64,000 nt of DNA. Origin: Salarias fasciatus (taxonomy: Eukaryota > Chordata > Actinopteri > Blenniiformes > Blenniidae). This document shows, one piece after another, positions 35,429 to 47,400 of the stretch. The notes under the pieces are model-generated. The model was not told where the DNA came from, did not search any database, and was given only the letters and a program-made list of their open reading frames with translations. Location: positions 16,573,057 to 16,637,056 of the forward strand of contig NC_043746.1 in the NCBI RefSeq assembly GCF_902148845.1. The letters are read 5' to 3'. Within the stretch, counting starts at the first letter, position 1. Each line of letters begins with the position of its first letter. Both the position numbers and the translations under genes were made by a program.

Positions 35429-38400
35429 ACAGCGGGCATTACTACAACGGTAAGAGACCGTGTTCAGCCTCGTCTGTGTAACCTCCCGTCTCCATCTCCT
35501 CCTCTTCTTAGAGCAAGGTGACTTTATGGTGAGAAGAGAGGTCAGGAGCACTGGTTACATGATTCATCGAGGTAACATTGTATTGAGTCGGTGATCGCTT
35601 TGTGTTACGTAAATGTGCTCGGTGGGAAACGACCGTGTGGTGAACAATGTCCAGTTTAGTGAAGATCCCGAGGCTGAGGGCAGGGAGTCCTGTTGGACAT
35701 TTTATAGATGACCCCAGTCTTCAAACTTTATTTTAATCTTATGAGTACTCGATATTTACTCTAGCAGATATCAATACTTTGGTTCACATGACAGTACAGA
35801 GTTAACAGTTCTGAATCATGTGTCCACCTCAGGGGAAAGTTGAAACGTTCCCATAATTTCTTTAAATAAACCTCTAAAAGGCTGATCATGTGTGAAGTTC
35901 TAGCAATACCTCATATGATGTGCCTTGATTCTTATTCAATAAATTGATTGAATCAGTGCTCCCTTGGCCACAGTTAACTTTATTATTTAATCATAATGGG
36001 AGTGGAGTGTATAAACTTGGGCCAACTAACTGCTGAAATTCAGGCAAGGAGAAAAGGTAATTTTCATGGGAGAAAACGATTTAGATTAAATTCAAATGAA
36101 TTAACTCTCGAGGATGGGCAGCTGGGAGTTCTTATTCCCATAATGCAGTGAGTGCCAAGCAACCATGACAAAGGGTAAAACAAATAACAGTTAATTATTT
36201 CTTTAGGTGTGTCTGTGGCTTAAACATGGCTAAAAGCTGTTGTTGCTATGTTATTTGGAGCCTAAGTTGGTGTAATGCTGGCGGTACTTATGGTCTCTTG
36301 CGTTTGTTTTAATCTTCGTGGTGTTTGGTCAGCAAGAAAGTGACATCACTCCGTTCTTGATAATGCTCGACAATGGAGCATGACTCATTTTTGCAGCATT
36401 TGAATTCTGTAATATAAAATGTATTACATGTTAAGTGTTAGTAAGAGCCAAAACAAAAACAACTCCCAAGTACATTAATCCAAATAACTGACTAAACCAA
36501 GAGCAGACATGAAAGTTCAAGCCTTTATTGTCCCTCAGTTTATCCTTAGCTCGTCATAGCAGTTAAATCGAATTTGTTAAAAATCTATATAGTTGTTGAG
36601 GATGAATGTTTTTCATTGTAACATATTCATCCTGGTGATATTTGGATCCACACACTAACATTTACTGTCGTTCACAGAGCATGACGACAGAACCGCACCA
36701 CATTTCCGGAACCGCAAAGGCCGAGGCCCCAACAAGGGTCGCACATATGACAGGTCCCGCAGAGACCGTCAGCGGGGGAGCCACTCGGGGGGGTTCGGTG
36801 GTCCCGGGCCACGTTCCCGGCTTGAGGACACGGACGGAGATGTGACCATGAGTGACAGCTCCCAAGACAGCAGTGCTCAGAACAGATTGTAAGTGTTGGA
36901 ATCTTTGACTGTGACTTTGTAAAGATGACATAATTACAACACAATACTTATTAGCATACCAGCTTTAAGGTGAAAGGCCTTCGTTGAAGTGTTCATTGTA
37001 ATATTCAGTGTAGATCTGGTTTAACTGGTGGTTCCAGAGGTGCAGCTGTTGGTTTTAACAGAAGAAAGTAAAACACCACAGAATATGTCAAGTCATTCTT
37101 CTTGTTAAGAAAGTCCCCTCGGTTAAAATGAAATTGCGTTTCAAGCTGTGTTGTTTCTCCTCTGTCACAAAGCTTGTCCTTTCTCTTACTTATTAGAAGT
37201 GTTAAATTTGAGTCACTAACTCACTTCTTAGTAGCTCAGCATGAAAATTCCTGTTAATGGCACTTTGGAATCTGCTCACACTCATGAGTCTAAAAGAATT
37301 ATCTTTTTTACAAATAATGATATACATCTAAAACAATCTTTGTTGAATTTGCTGCTTGATTTTGTACAAAGACTTAGTATTTTTGTGTGTTGTTCATGTT
37401 GTGTGATATATGCCATTGGAAATGTGTGTTATTTGAACAATTCCCAGTTATTAAAAAAAAAAGAACAGTATTGGTGAAGTGAAATCATTATATTGACGTT
37501 TCTACAGGACATATTACGTGTGATGATCCGGGAACAGAAACAGTCTTACTTGGTGACAAATACTTTGAAAACAGCCTCAGTTTGAAAAGTTGTTGATTAT
37601 TTTCCCGCTGATTATTTTTAGTCCACAATGTACTTGTAAATGGCAACCAGCCACTGTCACCATGGTTACTGTTCAAAGAAAAACTTTTTTGTCCTAAATT
37701 AAACCCTCAAGGTATCTTTGGCCCTAAAGCCTCGTTTTCTCACAATGTAACATGATCATGATTCATTTCCATCTTACAATCTCTTTCAAGCTTCATCACA
37801 GGTTTTGAGGAACATTTTTTGTAACTTTTCTACAGAGGTTTTGATTTTTTGAAACTAAATATCTGTTGATAGTATAAGCTGTGTGTTTGTCTACTTGCAG
37901 ATAAGTGAAGATGTGGATTTTTTTTTTTTTCCTTGGACAAACGCTAAGCAAGTTTAAAAGTGTGCTTTTAAATAAGAAATTAGCCCAAAGCTCCAGTTTA
38001 AAAAAGAAAAAAGTGCTTATGTCGAAGTGCTTTCGGATCAGATGCCGAGGACTCACGGGAACATAGTTTTGTAGTTCTTCCTTGAACACAGAATTAATCC
38101 CTGTTTTACACAGCAATGCTTCAAATGAAAGCCCATCGGTTTAGTTTTAAGAAAAGTTTCTCGTTTACTCTGCAACATTCTGAAAACAATGTGTTTTTAC
38201 ACAGAAACGGCAGAAATGCTGAAAATTAAGTAGTTCTCACATTTGGCCACTGATGGGTGCCGCACAGAGAACAATATGCTTTAAGCATTAACAGTGGGAG
38301 TACAGACATTAACTTGGACAGACGATCAAGCTGGACTGCTGTTCTGGCGACTCAAAAATAAAACTACCAAGTCTCAGGAGAATACACCACTTCATGCCAT

Positions 38401-41400
38401 TCTGGAGGCCACCGTAGTTCTATTGTCCATGTACTTGCACATGTGCAGAGTTTACCTAGACCAAGGTGCACAGTAGCGGCGTTTCTGCCATCAATAAGGA
38501 TGAGGGCTCCAAGCGTTTTCCTGTGGAGTTGACAAAAAAAATCAACCTTTTAGCTGTTTTCAGTGGCTTGTTGCACCATTATCATGTAAACGGACACCAA
38601 AAATGCTAAAGAAGTTTTGCATTGTCACTTAGAATCATTGCTTTGTAAATGGACCCAAGTTATCATGTTTGTGGTAAACTCATGAAAGACCTGGCATCAA
38701 GCTAAGACAGAGAAACTAAATAAATTCTTTTGACAAATGTAGTTTTCCTATGAGGGGACAAAAAATGTAGATGCAGCTTCTCTTAAGTTTGCCCTGGGTT
38801 GTGGGGCCGTCCAACTAAGTAACTGGGTTGAGAACTGCATATTTACAGTTTGGTGAATTTGCAGAAATCTGTTTGAGGAAAACCAAAAGTTGCTCACCTT
38901 GTGTGTAAAGTTCCCTCAGGCAGCTGAACCTGTAAAAACAGTTCTACACTACACTTGTTTTCTTCACTCATTTTTTTCACTGTGGATGATCTCACAATTT
39001 TGTCTTCTGTAGCAACCCATACGGCAGGCCCCCACGGAAAGGAGATGGCCGCTTTGACAGAGACAGAAGAGGCAAAGGGGGAGGAGGGGGCAGAGGCGGA
39101 GGAGGCAGCTACCGAGGTGGAGGAGCCTTCGGCGGAGGAGGAAAGAACCGATCGGGCTGGTTCAAAGTTACGGTGCGTATTACCACGTCTGTTAATCGTT
39201 TTTTAAGCTCATTGAAAAAAATCTCATATAGCTTTTTTTCTGTCTTTACAGATCCCACACGGAAAGAAGTATGAGAAGAGATGGTTACTGACAGCTCTGC
39301 AGAACATCTGTTCAGTTTCCTACACACCTGTACAAGTACGTTTTGAGCACCATCTTATCAGTGCCATTGTTTTTGATCTTTAAAATAGATCAAAAGTTTA
39401 GCATTTCGCCTAAGTTTTGTTAGTTTGCTTGTTAAACAGACATTTTTAATCCTTATCCAAACATTTGCTGTCTGAGGAGTTTAACACAGTGTTGGCTCCT
39501 TCTCCTAGTATCACGTCGATCACAACAGGGTCCATTTTTACGTCGATGATTCCTCGACTGCCAGTGCGTTGCACAAATGTTCTCACAAGATCACAGACTC
39601 TGACGGTTACAAGGTAAGTTTGAATTTAAGTGCAACAAATTTCCTCTCATATGTGATTATATGATGATGTTTTGGTACTTTAAAATGCAACATAAATTCC
39701 TGAAGCTGTGGTTTGGCCACTAGTTTCTCTATGTAATTAATCCCTGTTATGCACGATATGTCTTGTTTGGTTCTTCAAGGTGGAAGTGCACGTAAACCCC
39801 TGTTCCCCACCCTCATTTCTGCTGTCTGACCTGAAGCCTGAACACGTGGAGCATCTGAAGGTGAGTTTCACAGAGTAGGGAAAATCTCTACTTGAACTAA
39901 CAGGTTGCATTTACTTTGTCGTTGTCTGATAAAGGTAACAAAAAATGAATAACTATAAAGTAAATTGATTATTATTCACATACATGAATGAAGAATGTCA
40001 TTCATTCATTGAATGTAGTCCGTTTTTGTCTTATTTCTGAGATGCAGCTTGTTTCTGAAGCAGGAACAAGAAGAAGCAACAGTACTTATGAAAACAAATC
40101 GCCTCATATTGTACTGTTTACCAGTCTGACAGTATGTTCCCCATTGTGACAGCAAGATATCTGCAGCTTGGATGTCTTCATAGGTCGTTCCATGGTCGTG
40201 TTTGATTAATCTACTTGGAGTAAAACAGGAAAACAAATTGGAAAAAATGGAGTTGAACAATGGAAGATTTTATTTGTTTGTTTGTCAGTGCAGTTTTGAC
40301 TTACTGGATCCGTTTTGTTTGATCTTTCACAGCAATGCATGGCAAAACGTTTCGATGGCTCCCAGCAGGCACTCGATCTGAACAACATTCGAACTGACCC
40401 AGGTAATCAATGGTTTCAATTTTCACCTGTACAGTGTAAACGTGGCGCCACATTGAATACGTAGTCAGCACGTCTCTGTCTGAACACACTGGACTGTTGG
40501 TTACAAGCCATTATCTGATTGTTGAATTTCAGAAAATGTTCAATGCCTAAATAATATTTTTAGATGATGGTGAACGGCTTCAGTCTTAGTTCTCAAAGGA
40601 GTTAGTCTTTGTTGTATTAATTTCTCTGCTGAAAATGACACCTGTTGTGGAATTGAACATGTTTGTGTTGCGACAGACCTCGTGTCCCAGAATATTGAAG
40701 TGATCTTGAACAGAAAGACGAGCATGGAGGCCGTTATCAAGGTCATTGAAGAAAACATTCCGGAGGTAACAGTGCTGTGATTACTGGTTGTTTTTGGGCA
40801 CAAGCATTGATAACACTGTATTTGATTGATGGTGCTGTGACGGGAAAGGATTTAGTTGAGAATGCTCATTAGTTTACTGTCATACTTGCAGCTGACGTCC
40901 TTGAACTTGAGCAACAACCGCATTCACAAACTGGATGAGCTGGCTGATTTAGTAACCAAAGTGCCTAATCTGAAGACGCTCAACCTTTCACACAACGAGG
41001 TCAGATTCATTATATTCCCTGCATGTTAATGTCTGCTGGGTATGCGGGGTTGTGGGGTTTAGCGCCAGCTCAACTGCGTGCGTGCCGTTTGCAGCTGAAG
41101 TCAGACCGGGAGCTGGACAAGATTAAAGGCCTGAAGCTGGTGGAGCTGTGGCTCAACAGGAACCCCCTCTGTGACTTCTTCAAGGACCAGCCCTCGTACA
41201 TCAGGTCAGTCTGCGACGCTGGGGGGTGAGAGGAGACCTCTGTGTCGTTTGGAGGGATGTAGTGAGTGAGTGAGTGAGTGGCTACAGAGGATGTTTTCCT
41301 TTTGTATCAAGAGCAGTTCCATCAGGAATACTCAATAAAGCCATGCTGAAGTTTGGCTGCAGCTACAGTTCTGCACCAGGAAAATCATATAAAGTTAATC

Positions 41401-44400
41401 TTTAGATTTTGATTTAGCCAAACAGACTGGATGGCAAGAGGTTTCATAGCAGAATAAACGGAGTGAACGCTCTTGACAGTAATGTAGGATCTTTGTCTCT
41501 GTGGAACGAGGCGGAGCTGCTAGCACACACACAGGCAATGCAGTGTGTGAGGAGCAGCATGAGGTACTGGAGGAGAAATTAGGAGGGGAAAAAAAAAACA
41601 GATTGCAAAGCCTGATATCAGCCCCAGTGTGGGAATATTCCAGCTTCAAACCCTATGAGCAAATTGAGCCCATCAACACAGACGAACCAGCTGTTCTTCA
41701 CTTAAAGCAGAACCACCGGCCAGATGAAAATGTTTGGTCAACAAAGTAAATCCAGACACAACAGAGTGAAATGGTGTGTGCTCACATGAAGCAAAAGAAA
41801 CGCTTTAGTAGCGTTGAAGAGCCACATTTTTTAGCCTTGATACAAACGTTAGACAGATGTAATGAATCACTAGTGAAAATATTTAATGTTTTTGGGTTGT
41901 TTTTTATATTGTAAATTCAAACGGGCTGATCTGTATTATGAATGACACGTGTAGAAAATGCACAGAGCATGGAGCATCATAACTTGATGATCATGTTTAC
42001 AAGTCAGTGCGTCTTCATTTTCCCAGAGGAGGTAATTTCTTTATTTTCTGTCCTATATTCATACCTCCATAAACACTTTTCGGTTTGTTAATGTATGTCA
42101 TCAAGACATTTAGCTAGTGTCTTGCTTCTCTAGTTTTCAATGCAGATGCTTTAAAACTGGCATTGTTGCAACAAAAACGTTATGGGACAATATAAAAAAT
42201 ATCTTGGGATTTTTTTTTCCTCCCCATATCACTCAGCCCGTCTCTGTGCTGAACTTCTAAGCAGCTCATGTTTTGAGCCGAGTGCTGGATGTCGTATTAA
42301 TCTATCAGCATCAGGTTTTAAACAGAAGTGTGGTATTTCAAATATATTTTGAGAGGATTGTATTGTTTTGGTTTGTATTGGTGCAGACTAACAAATACCG
42401 GACCATTTTTGTTTGACATCTATAAACATGTTTGCAGCAGCTTACTACGACAGAGCGTCAAAGCAGACTTGGTGTTTGTAAGCTGGCTTCACAGTAACGA
42501 AATACGTTTCCTCCACAGTTGCTGATGAGGTTTTGGACCAAGCAGATATGAGTTCAACTAACTTTTATCTGTGTGTGTTTGTGAAAATAGCGAAGAAGTC
42601 AAGCACGGTCAAAGTTTTGACCTTTTTTTTTGTGTGTGTTTGTGTTGAATATTTTCTCAGCAGAAGGATGCAATACACTTGACTTACATACACAACATAC
42701 TTTAAATAAAAATAGAATCACATCATGTAACTGTGTCTCATAACACTGCCTTTACTACCGCTTCCAGTCTTTAGGCACACGTACCTTTTGACCCCAGATC
42801 AGGCCCTGGAAGTTGGCACACTACAATAATAATGAACTATTACTTGAAATCTTAATTATCAGTACGTCTGTGCATGTACCTATGCACTGTAACTGTCACC
42901 CAAACCACCTTCATGCCGCACACGCATCCATGAGCATCTGGACATTAAATGAAGGCTCTTCTCTTATTGGTGTTTCATGCTTCCAAATCGATGGTTAACG
43001 CTTCCTTCTCATACACAGAACTAAACTTTGTTTCACATCAAATTTTGCCGGGAGGACTTTTAACCGCTGCGCAGTTCCTTGTTTTGCTTTCAGCTTCGGT
43101 TTAACCCTCCACAGTCTTAAGTCTTCTCTCTGCGACGCCTCCTCAAGCTTTGGCCCTGTCTTGTTTTTTCATGGTTCTCAGTGAAGCTCTACCTAGCACT
43201 CCCCTGCTGACATCCTGAGGAGTTATCCCCAAAACTACTTCAGAGTTAAGCAGCACATTGCTGATAACATGTTACAACAAGCACTTCCTGAAAATCAAAC
43301 TGTCTACATATCACTCCTGATTATTAAAAAAAAAAAAAAAAAAAAAAAATCAAACTCCTTGAAATACTTCAGAAATGAAGATTCCAGAATGATCTTTGAG
43401 CAGTACTGTAAAGCAGTGCAGGCTGTGTTTTGAAGAGGACAGTCCAAGTGCCTCTTGACAAAACGTTTGGATGACTACAAAGCAAACCCACAGCCAACGA
43501 ACCCCCTTCACCTCGTAGCCCCCTCGCCAACCCGGCTCCCTGCACCAGGCGAGTATGGCAGGCTGGTTAGCCCATGACGGGTAAGATCCCACCTCCAATC
43601 CCCGGGACAACCTAAGGCAGGCACAGTCACGATTACTCGCCGTCAGTCCCTGTGAGCTCAGCCTCACCGAGAGCGCCACGAGAAGGAACGGAGAGGACAG
43701 GACTCAGCAGGTGACGCCGCTGGGCTCAGGCGGAGGGGGCCACGCGTCATCGCTGATGACCAGTGACAAACTAAAGAGAGAGCAGTCCGTCTCTTCCACC
43801 TATGTCTCAGCTCTTTGGCTTAAAGCGGGCCTCCGCTTTTCAGTGGAAAAAGTGGAGAGTTTGGCAAAAAAAAAACCTTAACTAACCTTTGATGGATTTA
43901 TGCTCAGAACTGGAAACTGAAGGTTCTGTTTTGCTTGATATAAGAAAGCACTTCTTCTATTCTGTGATGGCTGTGATCAGTACGAAGACGCTCAAGTTTT
44001 GTCAACAACAACAACAAAAAAAAAACCAACAACAAAAAACCTGAAAAAAGTTGAAAGCCTGCAGATCCAAAAACCTTGTCAGATGCTGACAAGCCTTCTG
44101 CATGTCCTGTCTGGTGACAGATGGGGCTCCTAATCACAATAAAATGCTGTGCTAAAAATAACAATTGGCTCAAAAACAGAGGGATCGGACCCGGGGCGAG
44201 CAGCGGGACTGCTGGGTTCAGCTCACTCTGAGGCCGGCTCTCCTTTTCGTTCACCTCTGTCCTCAGGGTCTTTCTTTGCTGAAAATCAGGGGCACAGATG
44301 GCGACAGACTCACTGACTCTGAAAGCTGACTGACACCTCCTCTCCATCCTCTCCATGTCTCGTTCTGAACTTCACTCTTTTTTTTTTTCACCCAGACCCA

Positions 44401-47400
44401 GTTTTGTTTTTGGTTGAAGTTGACTCATCTGTCCCCTACATCATTCCACAGTTGGGGGTTGTGAGTTAGCAGCAGACTGGCGGTAACCACCTCTCTCCCA
44501 CTGACGCTTCAAAGCAACTTTTTCCTTCCAAATTCAAAACGGACGATGTTGCTGGTTCCCAGTTTGGTCTGGCAGCCTGCATGTTTGTGCGTGTGTGTAT
44601 GTGTGTGTGCACATAGAAAAGTGTGCGTGTGTTGCTTCTCCATGTCAGATCTGTGTATGTCAACAAATTTGGGGGAGAGGGTGAGTATACCTGCTGGTAA
44701 GTACCCTCTGGGGGTGGGACGATTCAAAGGGCTCGACGTGGAGCTAGAGAGGATATGAGCATGTATGTTAATGCACTCATGAAGAAAGCAGATTAAACTC
44801 TTTCCTGTTGCTGATTGTAATTTAACGTTTTTCTTTTTTCTTTGTTTTTTTTACACGAGTATTTCTCAAATGTTGTGGAAAATGTAGCTGCTTAAAGTTA
44901 CAACTGCAATACACAAAATGGCTTAAAGTGGAGGAGAAAGTATGATTGATTGTGATTGGTATCCACAGCATTGTGTTCTTTTTCATTGTGAGTTTTATCC
45001 GTGAAGATCACATTGGTGCCTTTTTTGTTTGTTTTTTGTTGTTCATCTTCCCGTCTCAGTGCCGTGCGTCAGAGGTTTCCCCGGCTTCTCAAACTGGTAA
45101 GTCAATGTTGTTTTTCTTTCATTACGTTAAACGCTGGAGCAAGAACAAGAAGGACGGTAGTTTTAGATTCCAGGCTAAGTATCTTGCTTTTGAAAATGTG
45201 CAGACACTGCTCCTTCAATATGCCGTTGTAGCCAAACCAGAAGTTTTGTTTTTTTTTTGCCACAAATACTTTTTTGGAAATGCTTGAAACTTTTTTTCAT
45301 TTATTCTGAGAATTAGCTGACAGAACAATCAACGTGGCAGTGATCTAGTTTTTATTTTCCTTCAGTGTACCTGTTGTGCTATACCTAATTTATTGGTTTT
45401 GCATCTAAAATAAACTATTCCCCAAAAAAAGTGTACAGATGTACTAGATGCCAGAACGGACAGACGAGTTTGAGAAAGTCAAAGCTCATAACTTTGAGGT
45501 CACAAAGGCCTGAAGTAGCCTTTACTTGAGGTTTTCTGTCCTAAATAGGACACAATAACGGATTAATGAGAAAATGGGTGCAGAACAAGTTTGATTTAAG
45601 TCACTCTCATTACAGTGCTTTTACCTCTGTAACGTCTGAGTCAAAAGGACCATGTTTCCTATCTCTATTACATTATTAAATGCACAAATTGTTCAAATCT
45701 GCGTATTATTGCTCGGTGGAGCTGTTTGAGAAACCATCAAAACAATATCCTGATTATTTTTATAAGTACTATAACAACCAGGGGGTCATTTGCAGAGTTG
45801 AGAATTTACGTTATTCAGTTACAGTCAATATCATGAATAAGAATCACAAAACAGTCATACTTTTGATGCAATTTATTAAGAAACTAGAATTTGGCACTCA
45901 GAGCGCAGACCTCCGCCACAGCTCAAATCAACCACCAACAACAATAAGAACACCATATATAATAAACATTTTATTTCTCCCCAACACAAACAATGTATGG
46001 GAGAAAGCTGTTTGTTGCATGTTCATATCTCAGTGTGTTGCCTCACAGTGACTGACACTCTGGAATCCCCCTATTTTTGTCTGTTCTGGATCCTGGTATC
46101 CGGAATACTTCGTGATCTGGATCAGCAGCTGATATCTCTTAGTCACTGAAGAACTTACACTGTAATTTTTTGCTAAGCCCCCTTGTCATTTATTGTTGAG
46201 TTATGCCCAACTATGTGAAAGACTGCCCTATCTCTAAATGATAAAGAATCCTTTAAAAAAAATCCTGGATCCAGACAGTGATCCGGATCATCACCAAAAT
46301 TTAATGGATTCTAAGTTAGCCCAAGACTCACCTTTCCACAAAGTTTCATTGCAATCCGTCCATAACTTTTTCCGTAAAGTTGCTAACAAACCAACCAACC
46401 AACAAACCGACGTGATTACATAACCTCCTTGGCGGAGGTAAAAATCAGAGTAAAACTGTGTACAAAGCTCAGAAATGACAAAGTTCTCTCTGAGTATTCA
46501 GAGACTAATCCTGTCTCAAACTCCCTGTCTGGTGTCGGTCACATCCTGCAAACTGTAGAGAACACCTCTCCTGGTGGCACTCTGAAACAAGACAGAGTAG
46601 AGTAGTAAGTAAATGTTTGTTAGTCACACATGTTAATGAATACCTGTCTTCAGACTAAATCGTTTCCATTCAAATACATCCTACTCTCACTTATCCTTTC
46701 AACTAAATTCACACAACAGTGTCTGGATAGCCTATTCTCTCTACTTATCAACCCAGTAGGGATTATCACACCACATCTTCCTCGTCATTGTTGTCTGCCC
46801 CTGAAAAAATGCACCGAAGTGTACACAGTAGATAACAAATTGTTGATTTTTCTCTTGTTTGGTTTCTCTGTCATGATTTAAGGATGGTAACGACCTCCCT
46901 CCACCCATTGGCTTTGACGTGGAAACGCCCACCACCATCCCCAAATGCAAGGTCAGTCCGATAGTGGAGTGTTTGTACTTTAAAACTGACACACCGTCTG
47001 AGCGTTTTTACTCGGCGTGTTCTTTCCACTCATCGTGAGCTTATTATGTAACTCTTTAAGCCGTGTGGACCTTTTCCTGGTTGGAGGGGGATTTTGTATT
47101 TTCTTTGAAGTACCTGACAAACGTTTCCTCTGTGAACTTCCAGGAAAGCTACTTCTGCTCCGATGAAATCAAAGTGCTCATCCTCCGGTTCCTGCAACAG
47201 TACGTTTCTGCCTCTTTATTGTAGAAAATTTTGTCTGTTTGTATCAAATACCTGTTGGTTTTTGATATACTTAGTGAACACCAGTTAGTTACACACACAC
47301 AAACTAACAGGACTTTGTAACGTGTGTGTTACAGGTACTACAGTATTTACGACTCGGGGGACCGGCAGCCGCTCCTGGATGCCTACCACGACGGCGCATC

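Noticed and set aside
43549-43641. Reading the CTE-like element as a piece of an inserted retrovirus
   Set aside because: No viral coding or terminal-repeat sequence surrounds it, and the NXF1 intron element is a known host feature at this same intron.
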